A DNA stretch of 44,479 nt from an uncultured Oscillospiraceae bacterium (GCA_900546885.1 UREN01000010.1:1-44479), one strand, 5' to 3'. Counted from the stretch's first letter, positions 22,995 to 31,999 are shown. Notes: generated from the sequence alone by a model not told the origin. Made by a program: numbers and translations.

Positions 22995-24275
22995 ATGAGA
23001 CCTTTTACCGCGGCGGATATCCTGCTGCCCGGCCCGCAGGCAGATCTTTCGGCCTGGGCCGTGCTGGCATGCGACCAGTTCACAAGCACACCGGCCTATT
23101 GGCAGCAGGTGCAGGCGGCGCGGAAGGGCAAGCCCAGCGCGCTGGACATTATTCTGCCCGAATGCTACCTGGAAAAGCCGGATACGCCCGCGCGCATCAA
23201 GGCCATCCACGCCAACATGAAAGAGATGGCACAGAAGGTGCTGGGGCGCTGTGTGCATGGGTTTGTCTATGTAGAGCGCACCACGCAAAGCGGCGTGCGC
23301 CGCGGCCTTGTGGGCGCGGTGGACCTGGAGGCCTACAGCTACCGGGCTGGCGCCGCGCCGCTGGTGCGCCCCAGCGAGGCGACGGTGGCTGCGCGCATTC
23401 CGCCGCGCCTGGCGGTGCGCCGCGGCGCGGTGCTGGAAAGCCCCCATATCATGATGCTGATGGACGATGCCCCGCTGGATATTCTGGGCAGCCTGGCCGC
23501 AGAGAAAGCGCAGCTGGTAAAGTTGTACGACACGCCGCTGATGCTGGGCGGCGGGCGGGTGGCTGGCTGGGCGGTCACGGAACCGGAAGCGCTGGAAGCA
23601 CTGGAAAAGGCTGTGGAAAACCTGGCGCAGCCCGAGGAGTTCCGGAAAAAATACCCCGGCGCGGCCACGGCGCCTTTTGCACTGGCTGTGGGCGACGGAA
23701 ACCATTCGCTTGCCACGGCGAAGGCATACTGGGAAGAGCTGAAGCCCACCCTTTCCCAAGAGGAACAGCAAACTCACCCGGCGCGTTTCTGCCTGGCCGA
23801 GGTGTGCAGCATTTCCAGCCCGGCCCTGCAGGTAGAGCCCATTCACCGGGCGGTGTTCGGCATAGAGCCGGGCGAATTCTTCCGCGCGTTCGAGGCCTTT
23901 TTGCGCGAACAGGGGGCGCTTGCGCCGCAAAGCGGGGCCCAGCCGTTCTGCGTTTTGGGCAAAGGCGGCAAACCCGTGGGCACGCTGTGCGCCAACAGCG
24001 CCGTGCACCCCTTGGCCGTGGGCACGCTGGAGGCGTTCCTTGGCGTTCTGTGTGCACAAAGGGCTGGCGTGCGGGTAGATTATATTCACGGCGAGGTTAC
24101 TTTGCGCGCGCTGTCGGCGCGCGAGGGCGCTGTGGGCGTGCTGCTGCCGCCCTTTGAAAAGCGGGACCTTCTGCGCGGCGTGGCCGAGGGCGGGGTGCTG
24201 CCGAAAAAGACATTTTCCATGGGCAGCGCAGAAGAAAAGCGTTATTATCTGGAGTGCCGGCGCATTGCGCCGTAA
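22995..24275 (+). CDS. DUF1015 family protein
   Basis: A 426-residue soluble protein with the DUF1015 features: MRPFTAADILLPG at the start, ACDQFTSTPAYW near residue 30, and GDGNHSLATAKAYWEEL near residue 234, at the place where most members have a DGHHR-like sequence. That motif recalls the ParB/SerK-type nucleotidyl or kinase fold, so a small-molecule kinase role is possible, but I know of no demonstrated function. It is a separate promoter-driven gene, 132 bases before aspS, which has its own promoter. ATG 22995 has GAAGGAAGGGG upstream. Confidence 0.85.
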   Translation: MRPFTAADILLPGPQADLSAWAVLACDQFTSTPAYWQQVQAARKGKPSALDIILPECYLEKPDTPARIKAIHANMKEMAQKVLGRCVHGFVYVERTTQSGVRRGLVGAVDLEAYSYRAGAAPLVRPSEATVAARIPPRLAVRRGAVLESPHIMMLMDDAPLDILGSLAAEKAQLVKLYDTPLMLGGGRVAGWAVTEPEALEALEKAVENLAQPEEFRKKYPGAATAPFALAVGDGNHSLATAKAYWEELKPTLSQEEQQTHPARFCLAEVCSISSPALQVEPIHRAVFGIEPGEFFRAFEAFLREQGALAPQSGAQPFCVLGKGGKPVGTLCANSAVHPLAVGTLEAFLGVLCAQRAGVRVDYIHGEVTLRALSAREGAVGVLLPPFEKRDLLRGVAEGGVLPKKTFSMGSAEEKRYYLECRRIAP

Positions 24276-24315
24276 CATGACGCACGGCGCAGCGGCCTGT
24301 ATCTTGGATGATATG

Positions 24316-24344
24316 TTGTAAACAGGCGCAAAATGCGATATAAT
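24316..24344 (+). promoter_or_regulatory. Sigma-A promoter for aspS
   Basis: TTGTAA (24316-24321), exactly 17 bases, then TATAAT (24339-24344). The 60-base leader is too short for a T-box. Confidence 0.75.
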
Positions 24345-24407
24345 AGGCGCACTTGAACAGATGCCCCGCGGGGCTTTGCAAACAAAACGAAAGCAAGGGG
24401 AAACACA

Positions 24408-26192
24408 ATGGAAAGCATGGGAAACCTGCGCCGCACGCACTATGTGGGCGCGCTGCGCGCAAAAGATGCCGGCACGGAAATGACGGTGGCCGGGTCTATT
24501 GCCAAATGCCGCGACAAGGGCGGCGTTATTTTTGCAGACCTGCGGGATAACACCGGCATCCTGCAGCTGATTTTTGACGATTCCACCGAGAAGGCCGTGT
24601 TTGAAAAGGCGGCCGGGCTGAAGAGCGAATATGTGGTGATGGCAAAGGGCACCCTGCGCGAGCGCGAGGCCAAGACGGATAAGATTCCCACCGGCGAAGT
24701 GGAGCTGTTCGTCACCGAGCTGCGCGTGCTGAGCGGCGCACAGACAACGCCGTTTGAAATTCGCGACGAAATCAACGTGAACGAGAACCTGCGACTGAAA
24801 TACCGTTATCTGGACCTTCGCAGGCCCTCCATGCACGCGCCTATTGTGCTGCGCTCGAAAATAGCAAAAATCATTCGCGATTACTATGAAGAAAACGCCT
24901 TTGTAGAAATTGAGACGCCGATGCTGATGAAATCTACCCCCGAGGGCGCGCGCGATTACCTGGTGCCCAGCCGGGTGCAGCCGGGGCGTTTTTATGCGCT
25001 GCCGCAGTCTCCGCAGCTGTATAAGCAGATTTTGATGTTATCCGGCTTCGACCGCTATTTCCAAATTGTGCGCTGCTTCCGCGATGAAGACCTGCGGGCA
25101 GACCGCCAGCCCGAGTTTACCCAGGTGGATATGGAGATGGCGTTTGCCGACGAAAACGACATCATGACGCTGAACGAGGGCCTGATGAAGCGTGTGTTCC
25201 ATGAGGTGCTGGGGCTGGAGATTCCAACGCCCTTCCAGCGCCTGCCGTATGCCGAGGCCATGGGGCGCTTTGGCTCGGATAAACCGGACACGCGCTTTGG
25301 CCTGGAACTGGTGGACGTGACGCCCGCCGTAACGGGCTGCCAGTTTGCGGTGTTCCAAAACGCCGTGGCCGCGGGCGGCACGGTGCGCGCCATTTGTGTG
25401 AAGGGCGCGGCGGCCGCGCTTTCCCGCAAAGAGATCGACAAGCTGGTAGAGGTGGCCAAGACATACGGGGCAAAAGGCCTTGCCTACACGCGCTGGACAG
25501 CCGAGGCGAGGTCTTCCAGCTTTGAAAAGTTCCTTACGGAAGAGGAGGTTGCCGCGCTGGCGGCCGCCACGGGCCTGCAGCAGGGCGACGTGCTGCTTGT
25601 GGCTGCGGACGCAGACTGGGAAAAGGCCTGCACTGCGCTGGGCGCCGTGCGCCTTGCTGTGGGCGAAAAGCTGGGGCTGATTGATAAGGATCAATTCAAC
25701 TTCCTGTGGGTGACAGATTTCCCGCTGTTCGAGTATTCCGAAGAAGAGGGGCGCTATATGGCAAAGCACCACCCCTTTACCATGCCGCGCGAGGAGGACC
25801 TGGACAAAGTGGAAACCGACCAGGGCGCCTGCCGCGCCAAGGCCTATGACATGGTGCTGAACGGCTGCGAAGTGGGCGGCGGCTCTATCCGCATCAACGA
25901 CCCCGCCCTGCAGGACCGCATGTTCCACGCGCTTGGCTTTACCGAGGAAAAGGCGCGCGAGAGCTTTGGCTTTTTGATGGACGCCTACAAGTACGGCGCG
26001 CCGCCCCACGGCGGCATGGCCTACGGCTTTGACCGCCTTGTGATGCTGATGCTGAAAAAAGATTCCATTCGCGATGTCATCGCGTTCCCCAAGGTGCAGA
26101 ACGCGGGCGAGCCCATGAGCGGCTGCCCCGAAACCGTAGAGGAAAAACAGCTGCGCGAGCTTTCCATCCGGCTGGCTCTGCCGCAGGAATAA
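24408..26192 (+). CDS. aspS: Aspartyl-tRNA synthetase (bacterial type)
   Basis: A 594-residue class II synthetase charging tRNA(Asp). Residues about 1-110 form the OB-fold anticodon domain. The catalytic core starts with RYLDLRRPSMHAPIVLRSKI and contains motif 2 FRDEDLRADRQPEFTQVDMEM. A GAD insertion domain typical of bacterial AspRS lies at about 285-415, and motif 3 GMAYGFDRLVMLM closes the core. Length is usual. ATG 24408 has GCAAGGGGAAA upstream. It is monocistronic between its own promoter and a very strong terminator. Whether it also charges tRNA(Asn) is not decided here. Confidence 0.95.
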   Translation: MESMGNLRRTHYVGALRAKDAGTEMTVAGSIAKCRDKGGVIFADLRDNTGILQLIFDDSTEKAVFEKAAGLKSEYVVMAKGTLREREAKTDKIPTGEVELFVTELRVLSGAQTTPFEIRDEINVNENLRLKYRYLDLRRPSMHAPIVLRSKIAKIIRDYYEENAFVEIETPMLMKSTPEGARDYLVPSRVQPGRFYALPQSPQLYKQILMLSGFDRYFQIVRCFRDEDLRADRQPEFTQVDMEMAFADENDIMTLNEGLMKRVFHEVLGLEIPTPFQRLPYAEAMGRFGSDKPDTRFGLELVDVTPAVTGCQFAVFQNAVAAGGTVRAICVKGAAAALSRKEIDKLVEVAKTYGAKGLAYTRWTAEARSSSFEKFLTEEEVAALAAATGLQQGDVLLVAADADWEKACTALGAVRLAVGEKLGLIDKDQFNFLWVTDFPLFEYSEEEGRYMAKHHPFTMPREEDLDKVETDQGACRAKAYDMVLNGCEVGGGSIRINDPALQDRMFHALGFTEEKARESFGFLMDAYKYGAPPHGGMAYGFDRLVMLMLKKDSIRDVIAFPKVQNAGEPMSGCPETVEEKQLRELSIRLALPQE

Positions 26193-26205
26193 GCCAAAAA
26201 AGAAG

Positions 26206-26245
26206 CCCGGCCCCGGCCAACATTGGTTGGCCGGGGCCGGGTGTT
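26206..26245. terminator. Bidirectional terminator after aspS
   Basis: A perfect 16-base GC-rich stem (26206-26221 with 26226-26241) with loop ATTG, TGTTTT after it, and AAAAAAG before it for the opposite strand. Confidence 0.85.
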
Positions 26246-26256
26246 TTCATCGCATA

Positions 26257-26868
26257 TCACGCCGCACCCTGTACGGCATCGGGCAAAATCATGCCGATGC
26301 CCTTTTCCAGTGTTTCGGCGTCCAGCATGCCCTCGCCGTATGCCGCGATGGTGCCGTCTGCATGAAGGAAGAAGGTAGTGGGAAAGGCGCGAATGCCGAA
26401 GCTTATCACCGCGCTTTGTTCATCATCGAAATAAACGGGGAAGGTAAAGCCCTGTTCGGCCACATATTCGCTGCCGGCCTGCCGGGTTTCGCCATTCATA
26501 GAGCCCACGGCATCCACCATGATGAACTGCACCTTGCTGCCGTATTTCTGATAGGCCGCCTCAAAATCGGGCATTTCGCTGCGGCAGGGCGGGCAGGTGC
26601 TGGCCCAGAAGTTCAGCACAGCGGGTTTCCCCGCCTCCATCAGGCTGGCAAGCGTCACCTCGCCGCCGTCCGCATCGTACACCGTAAAATCTGGCGCGGG
26701 CTGTGCCGTTGCCGAGGAGGCGCTGCTGCCGGAAGCGCTTTGCGTGCCGCCCAGCGTGCCGGAAAGGCCAGCCTGCGGCGCCAGCAGCCGATAGCCTACG
26801 CCCGCCAGCACCAGCACAACCACCAGAACCAGCACCAGGATGATCATTTTTTTCTGTTCCACAAACAT
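26257..26868 (-). CDS. Membrane-anchored TlpA/ResA-like thiol-disulfide oxidoreductase
   Basis: A 203-residue protein. Residues about 8-28 form a membrane anchor, residues 35-56 a Gly/Ser/Ala-rich linker, and the rest an extracytoplasmic thioredoxin-like domain. The active site is CPPC at C92-C95 within FWASTCPPCRSEMP; the cis-proline is in AFPTTFFL. There is no lipobox cysteine. It should reduce disulfides on the outer face of the membrane, taking electrons from the CcdA protein encoded 13 bases upstream. No cytochrome c maturation genes are seen nearby, so the target may be exported proteins or peroxides instead. ATG 26868 has AAAGGAAGG just upstream. Confidence 0.88.
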   Translation of the reverse strand: MFVEQKKMIILVLVLVVVLVLAGVGYRLLAPQAGLSGTLGGTQSASGSSASSATAQPAPDFTVYDADGGEVTLASLMEAGKPAVLNFWASTCPPCRSEMPDFEAAYQKYGSKVQFIMVDAVGSMNGETRQAGSEYVAEQGFTFPVYFDDEQSAVISFGIRAFPTTFFLHADGTIAAYGEGMLDAETLEKGIGMILPDAVQGAA

Positions 26869-26881
26869 ACCTTCCTTTCGT

Positions 26882-27553
26882 TTATGCCAAAACGGCAAGG
26901 AAACGGTCTAATAAGCCCGTCATCATCAAAATGCCCACCGCAACCAGAAACACGCCGCACACCGTATTCACCGCGGAATAGTGGGCTTTTACCCAATCCA
27001 GCGCGCCCTTCAGCTTTTGAATAAGCAATGCACTCAAAAAGAACGGCACGCCCAGGCCCAGCGAGTAGGCCAAAAGCAACAGCGTGCCCTGTATAGCAGA
27101 CCCCTGCTGTGAGGCCAGCATCAGCGCCGAGCCGAGAAACGCGCCCACACAGGGCGTCCACCCCACGCTGAACACAAGGCCAAACAGAACGGCAGAGAAA
27201 AAGCCCAGCGGCTTTCCGCCGGTGCTCCATTTTACGCCGCCCTCGAACAGGCGCAGGTTCAGCACGCCCAGAAAATTCAACCCAAACAGCACCACCACAG
27301 CGCCGCAGATGAGGTTGACCGCGAACTGCCAGCGGTACAAAAGCATGCCTACGCTGCCTGCCAGCGTGCCCAGCAAAAGAAAGGTGACGGTGAACCCCAG
27401 AATAAACCCCAGCGCATTTTTGGCCGTGGCGCGCGTGCTGCCCGGCCCCTGCGTGCCCGCTGCGAAATAAGAAAGATAGATGGGCAGCATGGGCAAAAGG
27501 CAAGGGGAAATGAACGTGATGACTCCTTCCAGAAATGTGACAAGATAACTCAT
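26882..27553 (-). CDS. ccdA: CcdA/DsbD-type membrane thiol reductant carrier
   Basis: A 223-residue protein with six membrane helices. The two redox cysteines are in FISPCLLPMLP (near residue 18) and GWTPCVGAFLG (near residue 131), the paired cysteines in helices 1 and 4 that define CcdA. It moves electrons from cytoplasmic thioredoxin to the outside. It forms an operon with the TlpA-like protein, and a thioredoxin gene is 4 kb away. ATG 27553 has GGAGG 6-7 bases upstream. Confidence 0.9.
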   Translation of the reverse strand: MSYLVTFLEGVITFISPCLLPMLPIYLSYFAAGTQGPGSTRATAKNALGFILGFTVTFLLLGTLAGSVGMLLYRWQFAVNLICGAVVVLFGLNFLGVLNLRLFEGGVKWSTGGKPLGFFSAVLFGLVFSVGWTPCVGAFLGSALMLASQQGSAIQGTLLLLAYSLGLGVPFFLSALLIQKLKGALDWVKAHYSAVNTVCGVFLVAVGILMMTGLLDRFLAVLA

Positions 27554-27628
27554 GAAAACCTCCGTAGATGTGTGATGCAGGCGGGCAGATGCCGGAGCAC
27601 AAATGGCCTGTGCCCGCCAGGTGGGCAC

Positions 27629-27637
27629 ATTATACCA
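27629..27637 (-). promoter_or_regulatory. Extended -10 promoter for ccdA-tlpA
   Basis: On the minus strand TGGTATAAT. There is no good -35, as expected for an extended -10 promoter. Confidence 0.5.
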
Positions 27638-27672
27638 TATCGGTGCTGCGGCGTGTGTGATAAAATTACAAA

Positions 27673-27740
27673 CAAAGGCGCTACGATATTCCGCACAGCC
27701 TGCGTTGCGCCCGCCCGGCGCCGGGCGGCGCCTTTCTTTT
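27673..27740 (+). ncRNA. Candidate small structured RNA
   Basis: An extended -10 element TGATAAAAT (27658-27666) would start a transcript near 27673. Its first bases AAAGGCGC (27674-27681) pair with GCGCCTTT (27728-27735). An 18-base perfect palindrome (27711-27728) lies inside, and the end runs into TTTCTTTT. Start, pairing of both ends and a T-rich tail agree, but nothing ties it to a known RNA family. Confidence 0.22.
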
Positions 27741-28029
27741 CCCGGTGTGGAATCAACCGCCGGGGAGGGCGCAGGCGTAAGAATGCGTTGCCCCGAAAAC
27801 AGACGCCCCGGCGTGCAATGCCGCCAATATTTTTGGCCGGGTTTCTTTTTTGCGCGGCTTGCGCCTTGCCTGCGGCGCGCAGGGCAGCCCCCCTGGCAGG
27901 GGCTGAAAACCAAAAGCCGTGCGCACGTTTTTGGTTCCGCAGGGTTTTGAATGAAGGGGCCCCGGCGGGCTTCGCTGTGCAATAAAATGGTGTCCCCCGG
28001 CACATACTAGCGCAAAAGGGGGCGGAACT

Positions 28030-29214
28030 TTGCAGGCGTTTTTGAAAAAATACCCCTGGAGCATCCTTGCGGCCGGGGCGGCCATTCAAATTTTAACGGG
28101 CGTGCCCAGCGCATGGGGCGTGTTTCAGAAGGCGGTGTGCGAAACATACGAACTGGCCGAGGCCGACGCGGCCATGATTTTCAGTTTCGTCATCTGTTTT
28201 TTCGGCATTGGCTGCATTTTGGGCGGCCTTTTGCAGGATAAGGCCGGCCCGCGCGCCGCAGGCCTTTCCGGCGCTGCCCTGCTGGGCGGCGGTTTCTGCC
28301 TGGCCGGGTGGCTGGTGCCCGCGGGCGTTCCATGGGTGTTTTACCTGGCGTTCAGCGTGCCGGTGGGGCTGGGGTGTGCCTTTCTGTACCCCAGCGTCAT
28401 GAGCTGCGCGCAGAAGTGGTATGCCGAAAAGAAAGGCCTGGCCACCGGCGTCATTGGGGGCGCAGTGGGGCTTTCCGGCGCTGTGCTCACCTGCCTGGGG
28501 CGCTTTTTTATCTCGCGGGCGGGCATTCGCGGCGCATTTCTCTGGCTGGGCGCACTGATGTTTACGGTGTGTGCCGCCGCCTGCGCCCTGCTGGAAAACC
28601 CGCAGGGAAAAGCCGCGGCAGACGCACAGCAAAGCGGCGCTAGAAACTATACGGCGGGCCAGATGCTGAAAACCAAGCAGTATTGGCTTTTGTTCTTTGT
28701 GGTGGCGCTGGCCACCCCGGCAGTGCTGCTGTTCAGCCCCATTATTGTGGAACTTGGCCAGCAGCGCGGCCTCTCTGAGGCGGCGGCGCTCAGCTGCATT
28801 GTGGTGGGCAGCATGGCCAGTGCGGCGGGCCGCCTGCTGATGCCCTGGCTGTCCGATAAAATCGGCCGCCGTTACACCGATATGCTGCTGTTCGCCGCGC
28901 TGGCCGGGCTTAGCGTGTGGTTCGCCTTTGCGCAGGGGTGGCTGGTGGTTGCCGTATACAGCCTGCTCACTTTTTGCTATTCAGGCGAGGCCGCGGTGAT
29001 TCCCGCGGCAGTGACCGACCTGTTCGGCCAGAAAAACGCGGGCGTAAACTATGGCTTTGCCGCCCTGGGCATGAGCCTTGGCAGCGTAGGCTTTCCGCTG
29101 GCCGCCCGCTTTCTGGGGCTGGAGGCAGGCCGCCACTGGCTGGCGGTGGGCGCTGCAGCGGCAGGCTTTGTGTGCCTTGTGTTTTTAAAGCCCACACAGG
29201 GCAAACGGCTGTGA
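28030..29214 (+). CDS. MFS transporter, OFA (oxalate/formate antiporter-like) family
   Basis: A 394-residue, 12-helix carrier. The first helix WSILAAGAAIQILTGVPSAWGVF and the later GLGCAFLYPSVMSCAQKWYAEKKGLATGVIGG are typical of the OFA family of organic anion carriers. The start is a TTG at 28030 with AAAAGGGGG about 10 bases upstream; the first ATG (near residue 49) would remove helix 1. Substrate is probably a small carboxylate but cannot be fixed. It is monocistronic, converging on the MATE gene. Confidence 0.85.
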   Translation: MQAFLKKYPWSILAAGAAIQILTGVPSAWGVFQKAVCETYELAEADAAMIFSFVICFFGIGCILGGLLQDKAGPRAAGLSGAALLGGGFCLAGWLVPAGVPWVFYLAFSVPVGLGCAFLYPSVMSCAQKWYAEKKGLATGVIGGAVGLSGAVLTCLGRFFISRAGIRGAFLWLGALMFTVCAAACALLENPQGKAAADAQQSGARNYTAGQMLKTKQYWLLFFVVALATPAVLLFSPIIVELGQQRGLSEAAALSCIVVGSMASAAGRLLMPWLSDKIGRRYTDMLLFAALAGLSVWFAFAQGWLVVAVYSLLTFCYSGEAAVIPAAVTDLFGQKNAGVNYGFAALGMSLGSVGFPLAARFLGLEAGRHWLAVGAAAAGFVCLVFLKPTQGKRL

Positions 29215-29238
29215 AAAAGCTGCAGAGAATACACCGGA

Positions 29239-29268
29239 CGGGGCAGCCTGAAGACTGCCCCGCCCGTT
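29239..29268. terminator. Hairpin between convergent MFS and MATE genes
   Basis: CGGGGCAG (29239-29246) pairs with CTGCCCCG (29255-29262). The T tract is poor (GTTTG), so termination may be partial. Confidence 0.5.
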
Positions 29269-29284
29269 TGCGTTGCCAATTCTG

Positions 29285-30634
29285 TTAATGCGCAGCGTTG
29301 CGGGCGCGGGCCATTCGGCCCTCTGCCAGCACATACACCAGTGTGTAGCCCGCCATAATGCCGGACACAATGGGGGCCACCATGCCCAGCATGCCAAGGT
29401 CGTCTGAAAAATATGTGCCAAACAGAGATACCAGCGGCATACGCAGGCAAAGTGCGCCCGCGCTGCAGCTCACCATGGTCCACACGGTTTTTTGGCGCCC
29501 GTTCAAATAGCCGTTCAGGCAGAACACCACGCTCACCAGCATATAGTCGTAGCTGCATGCCCGAAAAAAGGGCACGCCCGCGGCAATAACCCCGGCATCC
29601 CGGCTGAACAGGCCGATCATGCTCTGCGGCGAGAGCTGTGCCCACAGCCAGAACCCTGCAGACACGGCCAGCGCAAACCCCAGGCCATACCACAGCGAGC
29701 GGCGCGCCCGCTGCGGCTGGCCTGCACCCATGTTCTGCGCCGTAATGGCCGCCAGTGCGCTTGCCATAGAGGTGGCCGAAAGCATGGCAAACACATCGTA
29801 TTTGCTGCTGATGCCCACCACCGAGGCCGCATATACCCCACAGCGGTTCATCACGGCGGCCAGATACAAAAATGAGATGCGCACCATCAGCTCTTGAAAC
29901 GAGATGGGAATGCCCACCACGGCCAGCTTTTTCAACATGTGTTTATCTGGCAGAAAGCTGGGCAGCCGGAAATCGAACAAAAAATGATGCCGCCGCAGAT
30001 ACACCACAGCAAGGGCCATGCTCACGCCCTGAGAAATTACGGTGGCCAGTGCCGTGCCCGCCACATCAAGGCCGAGAAAGCGGACGAACACCACATCCAG
30101 CACAATGTTGATGGCACAGGCAATGCCCACGAACCACATGGGCCGCCGGGAGTCGCCCCAGCCGCGCAGCACAGCGCTGATGGCGTTATAGCCGCAAATG
30201 AACAGGTTGCCCAGCATGCACACGGTGACATACTGCACCGCAAGCTCGAAGGCGGGCTGCGGCGTCTGCAAAAGCCGAAGAAGCGGGCGAAGCACGGCCA
30301 GCATGCCCGCCGTCAGCGCCAGCGCCACACACGCAAACACGGTAAGCGTGGTGCCAATGGCGCGCTTTACCTTGCCGTATTCCCCCTGGCCGGTATACTG
30401 CCCAATGATGACGGTGCTGCCCAGCGTAAGGCCGGTGACAAGGCTTGTGACAATTTGCGTCACCTGTGTGCCGGTAGAGACGGCGGCCACGCTTTGCGCC
30501 CCGCAGAAAGCCCCCACCACAAACAGGTCGGCTGCGCCATACAGCGATTGCAGCACATTTGCAACCAGAAACGGGCAGGCAAAGCGAAACAGCGTTTTGG
30601 CTACGCTGCCCTGTGTAAGGCTGTTCGGTTGCAT
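29285..30634 (-). CDS. MATE family efflux transporter
   Basis: A 449-residue, 12-helix carrier of the multidrug and toxic compound extrusion family, expelling cationic compounds with Na+ or H+. The N-terminus MQPNSLTQGSVAKTLFRFACPF and repeated halves with LYGAADLFVVG and ITAQNMGAGQ are typical of NorM/DinF-like Firmicute members. Start 30634 has AAAGGGGGG upstream. The Crp/Fnr gene ends 81 bases upstream on the same strand, and no promoter is seen in the gap, so read-through from the regulator gene is likely. Confidence 0.9.
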   Translation of the reverse strand: MQPNSLTQGSVAKTLFRFACPFLVANVLQSLYGAADLFVVGAFCGAQSVAAVSTGTQVTQIVTSLVTGLTLGSTVIIGQYTGQGEYGKVKRAIGTTLTVFACVALALTAGMLAVLRPLLRLLQTPQPAFELAVQYVTVCMLGNLFICGYNAISAVLRGWGDSRRPMWFVGIACAINIVLDVVFVRFLGLDVAGTALATVISQGVSMALAVVYLRRHHFLFDFRLPSFLPDKHMLKKLAVVGIPISFQELMVRISFLYLAAVMNRCGVYAASVVGISSKYDVFAMLSATSMASALAAITAQNMGAGQPQRARRSLWYGLGFALAVSAGFWLWAQLSPQSMIGLFSRDAGVIAAGVPFFRACSYDYMLVSVVFCLNGYLNGRQKTVWTMVSCSAGALCLRMPLVSLFGTYFSDDLGMLGMVAPIVSGIMAGYTLVYVLAEGRMARARNAAH

Positions 30635-30715
30635 GGGTGCGGCCCCCCCTTTCCGATGGCGCTGCGGCTGTGCAGAAAAGCACCCGGCGCCGCCTTTTTT
30701 CGCGGCGGTTTGCCC

Positions 30716-31375
30716 TCAGCAAAGAGCGTAGAGGGCTTTGCGGTCCAGCAGCTTTACGCCGCCGCGGAACACCTCCACCAGGCCCCGCGCCGCAAGCTGG
30801 CGCAGCGCGCGTGTGACGGCCTCCCGCGCAGAGGCAATGCCAAGGGCGATGGCCTCCTGGGTGATGGCAAGCGTGTCTGTGCCGCGGCGGGCGGCCTCAT
30901 CCAGCAGAAACGAGGCCACGCGCTGCTCCAGTGTCATGAACAAAAGCCGCTCTACCGCGCCAATCACATCGGAAAACAGTTCGGTTGCCGTGCGGTATAC
31001 AAAGCATTCCACATAAATGTTCTCTGCCATCAGCGGGCCAAATACATGGGAGGGAAGCACCAGAATATCGCTTTCCTCTTCGGCGGTAATCTCTACATCA
31101 AATGTCACGGCGCTCAGCACGCACGAGGCGCTCAGCACGCACACCTGCCCGGCCCCCAGCCGGGCGATAGAGGCTTCGCGCCCTTCCTCGCTCAAAAGGG
31201 AAAGGCGCAGCCCGCCCGTTTTTACATATAAAATGCCAAGGCAGCTGTCGCCCGCGGCACGCACGGGCGCGTGCCGGGCATAGTGCACTTCACGCACTTC
31301 TTGAAAAAGCCTGTCCTTCTGGGGCTGTGTAAGCTGCTGCCAGAACGGGAACAGGGCTGCATCCGCACACGGCAT
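30716..31375 (-). CDS. Crp/Fnr family transcriptional regulator
   Basis: A 219-residue regulator. Residues about 1-130 form the cupin-like sensor domain, with a dimer helix near 135-155, and residues about 150-215 form the winged helix (LAITQEAIALGIASAREAVTRALRQLAARGLVEV). The N-terminal cysteine cluster of FNR is missing (only one Cys in the first 40 residues), so an iron-sulfur cluster of FNR type is unlikely; six cysteines are scattered, including two in VCVLSASC. The recognition helix SAREAVTRALRQL resembles that of many anaerobic Crp/Fnr proteins. Start 31375 has AAAAGGAGG, an excellent site. It diverges from trxA. Confidence 0.88.
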   Translation of the reverse strand: MPCADAALFPFWQQLTQPQKDRLFQEVREVHYARHAPVRAAGDSCLGILYVKTGGLRLSLLSEEGREASIARLGAGQVCVLSASCVLSAVTFDVEITAEEESDILVLPSHVFGPLMAENIYVECFVYRTATELFSDVIGAVERLLFMTLEQRVASFLLDEAARRGTDTLAITQEAIALGIASAREAVTRALRQLAARGLVEVFRGGVKLLDRKALYALC

Positions 31376-31475
31376 AAAGAACCTCCTTTTGCGCGGGCCG
31401 CCCGGGCGCGCGCCCCCATGCGGGGAAACGATATGATGCGGCCGGCCGCAAAGGGCAGGGCCGCCTTTCTTTCTG

Positions 31476-31504
31476 ATTTTACCACACTTTTGTAACTTCG
31501 TCAC
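31476..31504 (-). promoter_or_regulatory. Promoter for the Crp/Fnr gene
   Basis: On the minus strand GTGACG (31499-31504), 17 bases, and TAAAAT (31476-31481) preceded by TGG, an extended -10. The -35 lies inside the imperfect palindrome at 31492-31504. Confidence 0.5.
31492..31504. promoter_or_regulatory. Possible Crp/Fnr-type operator
   Basis: GTAAC-TTC-GTCAC is an imperfect inverted repeat with one mismatch between the half sites. It lies between the divergent Crp/Fnr and trxA genes and covers the -35 of the former, a position suited to autoregulation. Confidence 0.35.
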
Positions 31505-31526
31505 GGTTTGCCGCGCCGCGCCGGGG

Positions 31527-31532
31527 TATACT
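31527..31532 (+). promoter_or_regulatory. -10 element for trxA
   Basis: TATACT is 66 bases before the trxA start. No good -35 is at 17 bases, in agreement with a promoter needing an activator. Confidence 0.35.
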
Positions 31533-31597
31533 GAAGCCAGAAGCAAACCATACAGGGCCGTGCAGCAATGCACAGGCAGATAGAAGGAGCGAGCAAC

Positions 31598-31915
31598 ATG
31601 GAACAAGTTTTTACGAAAGAGAATTTTGAACAGCAGGTGCTGGGCGCAAAACAGCCCGTGCTGGTAGATTTTTGGGCGCCCTGGTGCGGCCCGTGCCGCA
31701 TGCTGGGCCCGGTGGTGCAGCGCGTGGCCGATGAGGCGCAGGGACGCTGGCAGGTGGGCAAAGTAAACGTGGACGAACAGCCCGAGCTTGCCCGGCAGTT
31801 CGGCATTATGAGCATTCCCACGGTGATGGTGTTTAAAAACGGCGCCTTGCACGCACAGGCTGTGGGCGTGCAGACCCAGCAGAAGCTGGAAGAAATGCTG
31901 CAAAACGCCCTGTAA
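31598..31915 (+). CDS. trxA: Thioredoxin
   Basis: A 105-residue classical thioredoxin with WCGPC (C30, C33) in VDFWAPWCGPCRMLGP, VNVDEQPELARQFG and the cis-proline in SIPTVMVFKNG. It is the cytoplasmic disulfide reductant and possible electron source for CcdA and for NrdD-type reductases that accept thioredoxin. ATG 31598 has AGAAGGAG 8 bases upstream. The DUF6132 gene follows after 84 bases. Confidence 0.95.
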   Translation: MEQVFTKENFEQQVLGAKQPVLVDFWAPWCGPCRMLGPVVQRVADEAQGRWQVGKVNVDEQPELARQFGIMSIPTVMVFKNGALHAQAVGVQTQQKLEEMLQNAL

Positions 31916-31999
31916 TGCCGGGCGTTTGCGGCCATGGCCGCATGGCGGGCACGGCATGTTCCACGGCTGCCGGGCCGGCGGCCGGAAAGGGGAAATGCG

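Larger units (their letters stand above)
27554..28029. other. Long GC-rich intergenic region between ccdA and the MFS gene
   Basis: No ribosome-site-supported gene on either strand. It contains the ccdA promoter, a candidate small RNA (27673-27740) and several hairpins, for example CAGCCCC (27885-27891) with GGGGCTG (27899-27905). I see no clear promoter for the MFS gene, although TAAAAT occurs at 27983-27988. Confidence 0.5.

Noticed and set aside
27554..28089. Leftward frame upstream of ccdA
   Set aside because: Composition is Arg/Ala/Pro-rich, typical of GC-rich non-coding sequence. It crosses the ccdA promoter and lacks a ribosome site.
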